From: CBDBEU01 sp965204565
Lineage (GTDB): Bacteria > Pseudomonadota > Alphaproteobacteria > Rhizobiales > TMED25
Direction: 5' to 3'
Length of the DNA stretch: 64,000 nucleotides
Assembly (NCBI GenBank): GCA_965204565.1
Contig: CBDBEU010000005.1
Coordinates: forward strand, 1,488,001 to 1,552,000
A program made the position numbers and the translations under genes. Position 1 is the first letter of the stretch. Each line of letters starts with the position of its first letter. The notes beneath the pieces were generated by a model. That model saw only the letters and a program-made list of their open reading frames with translations. It was not told the DNA's origin and made no database searches. Below are positions 35,276 through 43,090 of this stretch, in pieces.

Positions 35276-36202
35276 GTGTCAAATCAACATATCGCCATTC
35301 TGCTGTGCACCTACAATGGAGACCGGTTCCTTGATGAGCAGTTGCACTCCCTTGCCGCGCAAGAAGTTGACCGGATCGATGTCTGGGCGAGTGATGACGG
35401 ATCCAGCGACACAACTCACGATATACTGAAAACCTGGGCGCACCGCTGGACCAAGGGCGAGTTCAAAATTCTCCGCGGTCCAGGGCAAGGAGCACCAGAA
35501 AATTTCCGTTCCCTGATGTGCCTGGACGAGATATCGGCCGACTTCGTGGCGTTGTGCGATCAAGATGACATCTGGGATCAGGATAAACTCTTCGCGGCAA
35601 TCCAATTGCTCCAACACATCCCTGCTGACCTGCCGTCGGCCTACTTCTCGCGCACCCGCCTGATCAACGAAACCGGTCGCCCGCTCGGCTACTCTCCTCT
35701 GATTCAACGCCAACCCGGTTTTCGTAACGCACTCGTTCAAAGCATCGGTGGCGCCAATACGATGATGCTCAATCGTGTCGGTTTCGATCTCGCGCGCGAA
35801 AGCGCCAGGCGCACCGGCTTTGTAAGCGCTGACTGGTGGTGCTACATGCTGGTTTCAGGTGCAAGCGGCAAGGTTATCTATGACCCGATTCCACATATCA
35901 GCTACCGCCAGCACGACGCCAATCTGATCGGTGCGAATTCGGGCTTCAAGGCTCAGGCAGTACGCTTGAAAGAAATGATGCGCGGGCGTTTTTCTGAGTG
36001 GAACGGGATCAATCTGGAAGCACTTGAGCGCTGCGATGATCTGCTTTCGCAAGAGGCACGCGGCTTCATTGCTCAATTCAAAGCCGTGCGCTCGGCCTCA
36101 CTGAAAGAGCGTCTTATCTTATTCAAGCGTATGGGGCTTTATAGGCAAACAGTTTTTGGATTCATCTCACTGTACTTAGCTGTAATATCTGGCAGAGTGT
36201 AA
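35276..36202 (+). CDS. glycosyltransferase family 2
   Basis: This 308-aa soluble GT-A enzyme starts at the GTG at 35276 (VSNQHIAILLCTYNGDRFLD). The nucleotide-binding ASDDGSSDTT near residue 40 and the metal-binding CDQDDIWD near 93 are present, and GGANTMMLNR lies in the acceptor region. RhlG/WaaX-like GT2 enzymes of this type usually add rhamnose or another sugar to surface polysaccharides. A C-terminal region of about 100 residues with basic and aromatic residues may bind membrane. It is intact and is the last gene of the polysaccharide region before the IS junkyard; the 227 bp upstream hold no clear gene. The nucleotide sugar used is not inferable. Confidence 0.85.
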   Translation: MSNQHIAILLCTYNGDRFLDEQLHSLAAQEVDRIDVWASDDGSSDTTHDILKTWAHRWTKGEFKILRGPGQGAPENFRSLMCLDEISADFVALCDQDDIWDQDKLFAAIQLLQHIPADLPSAYFSRTRLINETGRPLGYSPLIQRQPGFRNALVQSIGGANTMMLNRVGFDLARESARRTGFVSADWWCYMLVSGASGKVIYDPIPHISYRQHDANLIGANSGFKAQAVRLKEMMRGRFSEWNGINLEALERCDDLLSQEARGFIAQFKAVRSASLKERLILFKRMGLYRQTVFGFISLYLAVISGRV

Positions 36203-36329
36203 TTTGTATACATCCCACGTTCCCTAGGTACCGTGACGTTTTCGCGCCTCCGACAGCCGGTAACATGTTATATTTCAGCATGTTGTGCGGGCTGCAGGGT
36301 GCGGATCACCCGCAGGGCGCAGGCGAAAC

Positions 36330-37800
36330 GGATGATATCAGGCTCGGTTTCGACAGTCGGGGGCGGTTGGCGGGTGCGGCTGGAATGCCATGGCTCGAAG
36401 ATCGGTTCCGACGGTGGCCCGTTGACGTTCCGGGAGTTGGACGAGACCCCGGGATTGCACGATATTGCCGGCGGTCCTATCGGAGATACGCGAACCGTCC
36501 ACAACCGTCTGCATTCCGTGGTCAGGCTTTTGCGCCAGCCGGTCTTCGGGCGATCGGCCGGATATGATGATGTGAATGACGCGGACCGTCCGGCGCTCGA
36601 TCCGTTGATGCGGCAGGTGGTCGGAAGGCGTGGCGTTGATGCCGAGGCTGCGTCTGCCGGCCGGATGGGTCGGTTCGAGACCGAGGTGTCGGCGGCAGCC
36701 GACAATCGCGGTGCGCCGGCGGACGTATCCGGTCAATGAAGCGATCGGGGGATCGATCGGGCTCACGCCGCGATGGCGCCCGAATGGATCACACCGGACA
36801 TGGACGGTTCGGTCGGCCCGCCCCATGGCGCGCAGGAAGGCGCCGCCTGGAACGGGCATTTCGGCTGCATGTGCCATCATCCTTTGTTCGTCCTTAACCG
36901 GTTTGGCCACCTCGAACGCCGTTCATTGCGCCCCGGCAATGTTCACAGCGCCTGATCTGAGCTCGAAGTTTCTACCAGCTAGAAGTAGAGCCTGTGCCCG
37001 TTTTGATGCCCAACGCCGGGCGTGATGGCAACAACCGTGTCGGGGGCATGCCCCCGACACGGTTTGCCGGTTGATCCAGCCCCGATCCCGGCCGGGGTTT
37101 TGTTCCCGAGGCTTGAGTGGGCAGGAAGTGATTGTAGTCGTGCCGCCAGGCTTCGAGTTCCCGGCGGGCATGGGTCAGGCTGGTGAAGATCGTCTCGTTC
37201 AGACATTCGTCCCTGAGCCGCGCATTGAAGCTCTCTATGAACCCGTTCTGACAGGGCTTGCCCGGCGCGATAGAGTGCCACTCGACATTGCGCTCCTTTG
37301 ACCGGCGCCCGATCGCCATGCTGGTCGGTTCGGTGCCGATGCCGCTTTTGCCGTCCCGGAGCTCTACAAGACGCCGGAGGCGGAAGGTTGTTCCTACACC
37401 GTCCGGCTTGGGAAGACCGCTGTTCCGGAAAGCAGGATTGCACCCGTGCTCAAACGCCCCGCGGGTCGTCGCCAGGGTCGAACGGCATATCGAGGAAGAG
37501 AAGGAAGGCGATCAATCGGACGCGTCTTTCCTGCAAGGGCATGGCGCGGAACGAGGTGCGGCTTCAGCTTCATGCATCGGCCTGCAATCCCGGTGTCTTG
37601 CTGCAGGGCGCCGATCTGCCGGAGGAGATGGCCGACCGGTCGCTGACCGGCCTGCGGACCCGCCTCATCAGGACCGGAGCGCGGATCGTCCGCCACGCCC
37701 GAGCCATCACATTCCAGCCGGCCGGGGCGGCTGTCGGCGGTGCTCTGTTCACCCGCATCCTTGCGGCCATCCAACGGCTCCGTGCGTCAGCGATACCGGC
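36330..37800 (+). mobile_element. IS1380-family element, decayed and interrupted by an IS3 fragment
   Basis: IS1380 transposase pieces occur in order on the plus strand: GSKIGSDGGPLTFRELDETP, RQPVFGRSAGYDDVNDADRP and GRFETE (36370-36690); GAQEGAAWNGHFGCMCHHPL and FGHLERRSLRPGNVHSA (36773-36955); then after the IS3 insert GADAAFAVPELYKTPEAEGC (from about 37320) and ARNEVRLQLHASACNPGVLL through LTGLRTRLIRTGARIVRHAR (to about 37790). At least four frameshifts separate them. Total span without the insert is about 1.1 kb, shorter than a complete element, so internal losses also occurred. Terminal repeats were not identified. The catalytic domain is fragmented, so it cannot move. Confidence 0.8.
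36960..37318 (-). mobile_element. IS3-family orfB 3' fragment nested in IS1380
   Basis: The minus strand encodes the C-terminal end of an IS3-type integrase: NVEWHSIAPGKPCQNGFIES, FNARLRDECLNETIFTSLTH, ARRELEAWRHDYNHFLPTQA, then a frameshift and a short tail. The DDE glutamate region (GFIESFNARLRDE) is present but the rest of orfB and all of orfA are absent. It separates two consecutive parts of the IS1380 transposase, so it inserted into that element, or replaced part of it, and was then trimmed. Confidence 0.75.
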
Positions 37801-38039
37801 CAACAATACCGGCATGACGGTGTCGGCGATCAAACCCGGGCGAAAGCGGCTCGACGGGTCTGACCCGACGGGCGCCGGTCGGACCGAATTCCGGTTCAAG
37901 CCCGTTGCAGCAGCCATAAATCGCGCCCGGTTCACGAATCGGATGCCCGAACCAATACACGTCCCGCCCAAGAGGCTTGATCTGTACGCAAAACAGCGGC
38001 AGCATGATCGAAATGGCATTCTAATCGGGGAATGTCGGG

Positions 38040-38320
38040 TTAATCACTCCAGCGCTCGGTTTGATCGCCCTGTTGGCGGCTGCCGGCGCCCGAGAGCGCG
38101 CGCGCCTGATCCTTGCGCCGCTTCAGATTTTCGCGCAACGCAGCGCCCAACCGCTCTGATTCGGCGGGCGGGCGCGGAGCGGATTTGCGGTTTTCGTTAG
38201 CCTCGCTCATGCTTGCTTTCACACCTTTTTTGTCCCAATTCCGCGCGATGGAAAAACCCTCCAACCATTGGTTGCGCGTGGGGCGGTCGTATGGCAGTTT
38301 TGCGCCGCAGTAGAGCGCGC
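38040..38320 (-). pseudogene. Rmf-like segment fused to a small conserved-type protein, 5' end lost
   Basis: One minus-strand frame reads GALYCGAKLPYDRPTRNQWL, EGFSIARNWDKKGVKAS, then MSEANENRKSAPRPPAESER and LGAALRENLKRRKDQARALS up to the stop. The first part resembles the C-terminal half of ribosome-modulation-factor/CrpP-like small proteins (CPYxxP...W..G). The second, starting at the ATG near 38210, is a charged 56-residue protein of a kind often seen in alphaproteobacteria and may still be expressed. The first part has no start codon: its 5' side runs straight into the 3' half of a tRNA gene. The in-frame joining of the two may result from a slip in the T6 run near 38226. Confidence 0.45.
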
Positions 38321-38367
38321 CCTTGATAAGGGCGAGGTCGGGTGTTCAATCCTCTCCCACAGCACCA
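38312..38367 (+). pseudogene. 3' half of a tRNA-Thr gene (possible att-site remnant)
   Basis: The bases TAGAGCG are followed by a perfect 5-bp anticodon stem CGCCC/GGGCG (38318-38334) closing a 7-base loop, TTGATAA. A T-arm with TTCAATC follows, then the acceptor strand CCACAGC-A and an encoded CCA at 38365-38367. This matches the 3' portion of alphaproteobacterial tRNA-Thr(GGU). The anticodon reads GAT, one G-to-A change from GGT, and one T-stem pair is mismatched. The 5' acceptor (GCTGTGG) and D stem are absent. It is therefore not a functional tRNA. Loss of exactly the 5' part is typical of integrase attachment duplicates. Confidence 0.5.
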
Positions 38368-38756
38368 TCCTCCCCTAATAAATCAAGCACTTACGGCTCA
38401 CCCGGCGAGCCGTTACCCCAGCCGATCACCATTCCTCGCCCCAGTCCGGGTCGATGTGACAGCCATTGCCCATCGGGTTGAACGGCTGCAGGCGAAGGTG
38501 AGTGAGACGCCCTAGTATTGCCCAGTTGTTGTGTGGTGGGTGAGGGGTTCCAGATCTGGTGTGTTCATGTGGTCATTTCGAGTGTGTTTCTAAGGTTACC
38601 CTCAATAGGTTGCATGGGGTGCCACCTATTGCAAGCCTCTATTCCATCCTGCAACATACTGACAACGAAAAGAAAGACGATCCTGCCGTAAAATGGCAGG
38701 CCACTTGGGGAATTTTGGGTCAAAGCGATAGCCGTTTACAGAAAGGAACCAACTCT
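38368..38756. other. 389-bp region with a gene-end fragment
   Basis: No full gene is seen. On the minus strand, 38515-38426 reads LRLQPFNPMGNGCHIDPDWG followed by EEW and a stop, which looks like the C-terminal end of a lost protein I cannot name. A small hairpin CGGCTC/GAGCCG lies at 38394-38412. The remaining DNA to 38756 leads into the lipoprotein gene, whose ribosome binding site AGAAAGGAA is at 38739-38747. Confidence 0.3.
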
Positions 38757-39087
38757 ATGAATTCCGCCCTTTAAATTTGGAATAATTTTAGCAATTACGC
38801 TCATCGCAACCGCCTGCGCCAAGCGATCCGAAAAATTGCAGCGGTTCCAACAGGAACTGACCTATGAGCGGATGTCATGCAAAACACTTGCCGTCGAGGA
38901 AGTCAAAATAACCTCTGATCTCAACGCGCTATCCGCATCACAAAACAGCGCCGCCGACTCCTACGCAATCGGAGTCTTTCTGCTAGGCATCCCATGGGCG
39001 TCCTTGTCAGGGAACGACAAAGAAGCGGTGGCGAAAGGGCGGATCGACGGCATCAACGACGTTCAAGCCAGTAAAGGCTGCAGTTAA
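38757..39087 (+). pseudogene. small lipoprotein with a frameshift at the start
   Basis: A strong RBS (AGAAAGGAA) precedes an ATG at 38757, but the frame from that ATG ends after MNSAL. Shifted by one base, the sequence reads FKFGIILAITLIATACAKRS, a complete lipoprotein signal with lipobox ATAC, followed by LQRFQQELTYERMSCKTLAV and SYAIGVFLLGIPWASL to KGCS. About 105 residues in total. The arrangement, a Cys-containing helix and a short hydrophobic stretch ending near a run of charged residues, resembles small phage- or integrative-element-borne lipoproteins. Without a start in the long frame it is probably not made. The single slip lies in the C/T-rich CGCCCTTTAAATTT stretch. Confidence 0.6.
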
Positions 39088-39360
39088 CTGTCACATCCCG
39101 GCAGATAGTAGGCCGTTTTCTGAATAGCTCTGGAGAGTACCGATTGCGGGGTCAGTGTAGGACGCGGCGTGGCACGCTCTGACTCGCGGATGGCGTTCGT
39201 CCAAACGTTGCGCTGGGTTCCCAAGTGCCGGTGGCACAGGAGCCCAACGAGGCCGCCAAGTTGGGCGCGGGAGACACCGTACATCCGTGCGAAGCGGTGA
39301 ACGTCATCCGGCGTCGGCCAGCCGGTCCGCGTCCATCGTCATGCGCCGTGCGCCGTGCCC
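39088..39360. other. 273-bp noncoding stretch before the tandem repeat
   Basis: No recognisable gene. Open frames here are Ser/Arg-rich readings of both strands without similarity I can name. Confidence 0.25.
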
Positions 39361-39417
39361 GGGAACGAGGAACGGGGAACGAGGAACGAGGAACGAGGAA
39401 CGAGGAACGAGGAACAG
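39361..39417. repeat. tandem 7-bp repeat GAGGAAC
   Basis: About eight tandem copies of GAGGAAC (one copy changed to GGGGAAC) run from about 39361 to 39417. On the minus strand they encode a repeating VPRSSFL pattern within an open frame that is otherwise the end of a broken gene. A 7-bp unit shifts the frame with each copy gained or lost, so this is a potential slippage site. It is too short and spacerless to be a CRISPR. Confidence 0.85.
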
Positions 39418-39426
39418 GGGCATCAG

Positions 39427-39962
39427 TTGGCATCCTTCTTGTCGAGTGCGAGCTTGACCCGCCCGGCGGTGAATTCGCGGTTGACGTTGAGGGCGGACTG
39501 GGCCGCCAGCTTGATCCGCGTGATGGCGTCTTGCACCTTGCGCGTCTCCTCGCCCACGAGGCGCTCCGCCAGCTCTGCGGTGGACAGGGGGCGGTCGCGC
39601 CGGGCATCCGGTCCACCACGGACATGACGGCGGCCCCGAGGACCTTGTTGTCGGTCGCCACGGCCAGTGCGGCCATGTTCTTGACCTCCACGTTGCCGGA
39701 GCCGTCAAGCTGCGTCTGATAGTGGGTGCGCTCGGGCGTCCCGAGCCCGGCACGGGCGAGGACGGCCTGCGGAGACGCCAAACAGAGAGGCGATCAATGC
39801 GACGGCCTCAGAGGCGGCGCTCACCTCCTTGATGTAGCCCCAGCGGGCATCTTCAGAGTTGTTGACCACCTTGGCACGGGCCTTGGCCGTGAGCTTGGCG
39901 GCCGTGCCGCGCTGGTCCTCGGGCGGGAAGCCTGCGGCGGCGGCGGCCTCATTGCCGCACCG
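39427..39962 (-). pseudogene. unknown protein, frameshifted
   Basis: Minus-strand segments in three frames form what looks like one protein: AKLTAKARAKVVNNSEDARW, GYIKEVSAASEAVALIASLF, TPERTHYQTQLDGSGNVEVK, NMAALAVATDNKVLGAAVMS, then LSTAELAERLVGEETRKVQD and NVNREFTAGRVKLALDKKDA. Composition is that of a soluble, Ala-rich, helical protein of about 170 residues. I do not recognise the family; a phage or mobile-element origin is possible from the surroundings. Two frameshifts (near 39780 and 39610) break it. Its 5' side abuts an IS1380 fragment, and its 3' end is followed by the GAGGAAC repeat. Confidence 0.45.
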
Positions 39963-39964
39963 GC

Positions 39965-40078
39965 CGTCGGCGCTGTGGACGTTGCCGGGACGAAGTCGGC
40001 TGCGTTCCGGATCGCCATGGGTCAGCCTGATCACCATGGAATCCATGTCGAGCACGACGGCCTTGGGCGGATGCCGCG
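39965..40078 (-). mobile_element. IS1380-family transposase fragment
   Basis: The minus strand reads KAVVLDMDSMVIRLTHGD and, after a deletion, RLRPGNVHSADG. VLDMD...THG and LRPGNVHSADG are consecutive landmarks of IS1380 transposases (the catalytic Asp region), with about 25 residues missing between them. It is a third copy or relocated piece of the family seen at 22960 and 36330. Confidence 0.65.
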
Positions 40079-40094
40079 CGTGCACCCGGTCAAT

Positions 40095-40345
40095 CCATTT
40101 TAATGGAAAGCTGAGGGATGAATGTCTGAACCGGGAAATCTTCACCACACTCACCCAGGCGCAGATCCTAATCGAGCAGTGGCCGCGCTTCTACAACACC
40201 AAGAGGCCACACTCGTCGCCGGGCTATCGCCCCCCTGCACCTGAAACCGTATTGCCGAGGAGGTCGACAATCCCATACGCTGCATCCCTGATCGGCCAAA
40301 CCGCCTTTTGGACCGTGGTCAGATTCCAACTCAAAGGCTGGATCA
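40095..40345 (+). mobile_element. IS3-family orfB 3' fragment
   Basis: The plus strand encodes HFNGKLRDECLNREIFTTLT, QAQILIEQWPRFYNTKRPHS and SPGYRPPAPETVLP, the C-terminal end of an IS3-type integrase. The rest of the element is missing. It continues in frame with upstream nonhomologous sequence. It ends 45 bp before the TRAP binding-protein gene, so the operon promoter may lie in or upstream of IS-derived DNA. Confidence 0.75.
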
Positions 40346-40389
40346 TCAAACAGACCCCGCACAACCGAAAACAACAAGTGGAGGACATG

Positions 40390-41493
40390 ATGTCGACGGA
40401 AGCAGTGAACCGTAGAAAATTTCTAAAGGGAGGCGCACTTGCCGCCACTGCGGCAGCCGGAGTGATTGCTGCACCGGCAATCGCACGAGCCGAACCTAAA
40501 GTGTTGAAAATGCAGGCAGCCTGGGGCAGTGGTATTTTCCTTGAAAATGCCAAGTCCTACGTGGATCGCGTGCATGCCATGGCCGGCAAGGATCTGAAGA
40601 TCGACCTTCTGGCGGTGAACTCGGTCGTCAAGACAAGCCAAATGCAGGATGCTGTGCACCGGGGGGTGCTTGATGCTGCTCACTATGTGCCAGCCTACTG
40701 GTATTCCAAATCCAAGACCGCGTCGTTGTTCGGTACCGGCCCGTGCTTTGGCTGGTCGAGCCAGGAAGTTCTTGGCTGGATCTACTATGGCGGTGGCCAG
40801 GAACTGTTTGACGAATTGATGGCAAGCCTCGACCTCAATGTGGTGAGCTTCTTTAACAGTCCGATGCCCGCACAGCCGCTTGGCTGGTTCAAAGAACAGA
40901 TCAACGACGCTTCACAGATGAACGGCATCAAGTACCGTACGGTGGGCCTTGCCGCCGACGTACTTCTTGAAATGGGCATGTCTGTTGTGCAGCTGCCGGG
41001 CGGTGAAATCCAACCAGCCATGAAGTCCGGCCTGATCGACGCAGCCGAATTCAACAACCCGACTTCCGACCGCGACTTCGGCATGCAGGACGTGTCCAAG
41101 CATTATCATCTGGCGAGCTTCCATCAATCGCAGGAATTCTTTGAAGTGACCTTCAACAAGGGAACATTCGAGGGCCTTCCAAGCGAACTTCAGGCCGTGC
41201 TGAAACATGCTTCTGAAGCAGAAAACTCCAATTTCTACTGGCACAACACCAAGCGTTATGCGGAAGATCTGGAGAAGCTGAAGAGCCAGGGCGTGAACGT
41301 CTACCGGACACCGGATTCGGTGATGGAAGAGCAGTTGAAGGCGTGGGACATCGTTGTCGACCGGCTTTCGGGGGAAGACGCGTTCTTTGCCAAGGTCATC
41401 GACTCCCAGAAAGCCTACGCGAAAGAGGTGATGAATTATCTGAACCTCAACCAGCCTGACTACAAACTGGCTTATAATCACCACTTCGGCTGA
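40390..41493 (+). CDS. TRAP transporter substrate-binding protein (DctP family)
   Basis: This intact 367-aa periplasmic protein has a Tat-type signal (NRRKFLKGGALAATAAAGVI, cleaved after ARA) and the DctP fold. Landmarks include YYGGGQELFDEL, VGLAADVLLEMG, VQLPGGEIQPAMKSGLIDAA and EFNNPTSDRDFGMQDVSKHY. The pattern follows the mannitol/chloroaromatic-type subgroup (FcbT1-like), which binds organic anions or related small molecules; the exact ligand is unknown. The tandem ATGs at 40387 and 40390 are preceded by GTGGAGG. It is the first gene of the operon with dctQ, dctM and an amidase-like gene. Selection appears to have kept it, in contrast with the dead TAXI-TRAP system at 58-61 kb. Confidence 0.93.
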   Translation: MSTEAVNRRKFLKGGALAATAAAGVIAAPAIARAEPKVLKMQAAWGSGIFLENAKSYVDRVHAMAGKDLKIDLLAVNSVVKTSQMQDAVHRGVLDAAHYVPAYWYSKSKTASLFGTGPCFGWSSQEVLGWIYYGGGQELFDELMASLDLNVVSFFNSPMPAQPLGWFKEQINDASQMNGIKYRTVGLAADVLLEMGMSVVQLPGGEIQPAMKSGLIDAAEFNNPTSDRDFGMQDVSKHYHLASFHQSQEFFEVTFNKGTFEGLPSELQAVLKHASEAENSNFYWHNTKRYAEDLEKLKSQGVNVYRTPDSVMEEQLKAWDIVVDRLSGEDAFFAKVIDSQKAYAKEVMNYLNLNQPDYKLAYNHHFG

Positions 41494-41576
41494 GCCCGCC
41501 GTCGCGATAGATCAAACCAATATCCAAGGGCCGGTTCACCGGCCGCTGGATGTATTGGCGAGGGGACTTTCGGGGG

Positions 41577-42164
41577 ATGAAACTGGCTTCATTCATACAT
41601 GCCATCGAGAACCTGAGCATCTGGGTCGGCCGCTCCTTTGGCTGGTGCATCCTCATCCTTATCTTCTCTGTCTCTTATGAGGTATTTGTTCGTTATGCAC
41701 TAAATGCGCCGACTGTCTGGGCCTTCGACATGATGGTTCAGATGTATGGCGCCTTGTTCTTGATGGCGGGGCCCTATGCACTTGCCCAGGACACACACGT
41801 GCGCGGCGACGTTTTTTACAGACTCCTGCCCGTCAGGTGGCAATCCCGGATCGATTTCGTTTTGTACATCCTGTTCTTCTTTCCTGGAATGCTGGCGCTG
41901 TTCTGGTATGGCGCCGAGATCGCGTCGGATTCCTGGCGCTACCAAGAAGTGAGCTGGAACAGCCCTGCGCGAATCCAGATCTATTTCTTCAAGACCCTGA
42001 TACCGATCGCAGGGGCCCTCCTTATCATTCAGGGTATCGCAGAGTCGTTGCGCTGCTGGATGGCAATGCGCAACGGATATTGGCTGGAGCGGCTCGAAGA
42101 CGTGCGCGAAACCGACCAAGTTCTGATGCAAACCGACGCGCCTCCGACCAAGCCCTTAGACTAA
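41577..42164 (+). CDS. TRAP transporter small permease (DctQ)
   Basis: This 195-aa protein has four transmembrane helices (about 14-36, 52-72, 92-112 and 138-158) in the DctQ arrangement. VSYEVFVRYALNAPTVWAFD is the typical first-loop motif and DTHVRGDVFYRLLP the conserved second-loop sequence. DctQ bridges the large permease and is needed for sodium-driven uptake with DctP. The ATG at 41577 is chosen for AGGGGAC at 41561-41567; the alternative ATG at 41550 has no clear RBS. The gene is intact. A dead IS5 element begins 12 bp after its stop and separates it from dctM. Confidence 0.88.
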   Translation: MKLASFIHAIENLSIWVGRSFGWCILILIFSVSYEVFVRYALNAPTVWAFDMMVQMYGALFLMAGPYALAQDTHVRGDVFYRLLPVRWQSRIDFVLYILFFFPGMLALFWYGAEIASDSWRYQEVSWNSPARIQIYFFKTLIPIAGALLIIQGIAESLRCWMAMRNGYWLERLEDVRETDQVLMQTDAPPTKPLD

Positions 42165-42176
42165 AACCCCTTCTTA

Positions 42177-43060
42177 GGGTCCGGCCCCGATAACCGTCTT
42201 CCCGACTTGATCCGAGGATGGTTCATTGCCTCCGATGAGGAGATAACGAGATGTATGATTTCTTCTGGTTTTCCGATTCTCAGTAGGCTCGGATCGCGCC
42301 GCTGCTGCCGACCGCCGCTTCTGCCGACCGATGTGCGCGGCAAGAAGCGCGTTGATGATCGTCATGTGCCGAGCGGGATCGTCCACGTGCTGCGCTGTGG
42401 CGGTCGCCGGGCCGACTGCGCCGATATCCACGGGCCGAAGAAGACGCTCTGCAACCGCTTCGTCCGCCGGGCCGAGCGAGCTATATGGGAAGGTATCTTC
42501 AGCGCTCCGGCAGGCGCCGAGGATACGCCTGACCGGCTGTTCATCGACAACTCCCGCATCAAGGTTCATCGCTGCGCCGGCGGCGGAAAAGGGGGGCCTT
42601 GGCCCCCACGCCCCATGGTATCGGCCGCATCAAAGAGACGGACGCAACACCGGGCTCCACGCCCGTCCGCGACCACAAGGGCCGCCCCATGTTTTTGTCA
42701 ATTGTGTCCTGCTCCCAACGCCCGGAAACGTGCATGATTGCAAGGTCGCACAGCGCTGCATCGAGGCCATGCCGCCATCCGCCGAACCTGTCGCCGACAA
42801 AGGTCGTGACGGCCGGGAACTGCGCGAACGGCTTGAAGAGCGCGGGACCGGGCCCGTCATCCCGCCGCGAAAGAACCGCAGGATCCGATATCACTACGAT
42901 CAGGCCATCTACAGGGAGCGAAATATCATCGAACGCATGTTCTGCCGCCTCAAAGACCGGCGGCGCATCGCAACTCGCTTCGAGCGCAACATTAAAAACG
43001 TCATGGCAGCTATCGCGCGCGCTGCAGCCCTCATCTCGTGGCTATAATGAGTCCAGACCC
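42177..43060 (+). mobile_element. IS5-family element between dctQ and dctM, inactivated
   Basis: An 884-bp element has imperfect ends GGGTCCGGCCCC (42177) and, inverted, GGGTCTGGACTC (ending 43060), flanked by TA on both sides, consistent with a TA target duplication. The transposase is broken. MYDFFWFSD is followed by TAG, then frames alternate through VRGKKRVDDRHVPSGIVHVL, RLFIDNSRIKVHRCAGGG, NVHDCKVAQRCIEAMPPSAE and ADKGRDGRELRERLEERGTG up to NIIERMFCRLKDRRRIATRF. At least three frameshifts and a small deletion are present, so it cannot transpose by itself. It splits the TRAP operon without damaging either permease frame. Confidence 0.88.
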
Positions 43061-43090
43061 TAGAAATCCAAAACCGCAGCGTTAAGAAAC

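Noticed and set aside
37298..38200. 300-codon open frame as a novel gene
   Set aside because: It mixes a shifted reading of IS1380 transposase segments with downstream noncoding DNA; only its middle part matches the IS1380 C-terminus.
38312..38367. Functional tRNA-Ile(GAU), suggested by the loop TTGATAA
   Set aside because: No 5' acceptor strand or D stem can be found upstream, and the remaining sequence fits the 3' half of tRNA-Thr(GGU) with mutations.
39361..39417. CRISPR-like repeat
   Set aside because: The unit is 7 bp, copies are directly adjacent and no spacers or cas genes are present.
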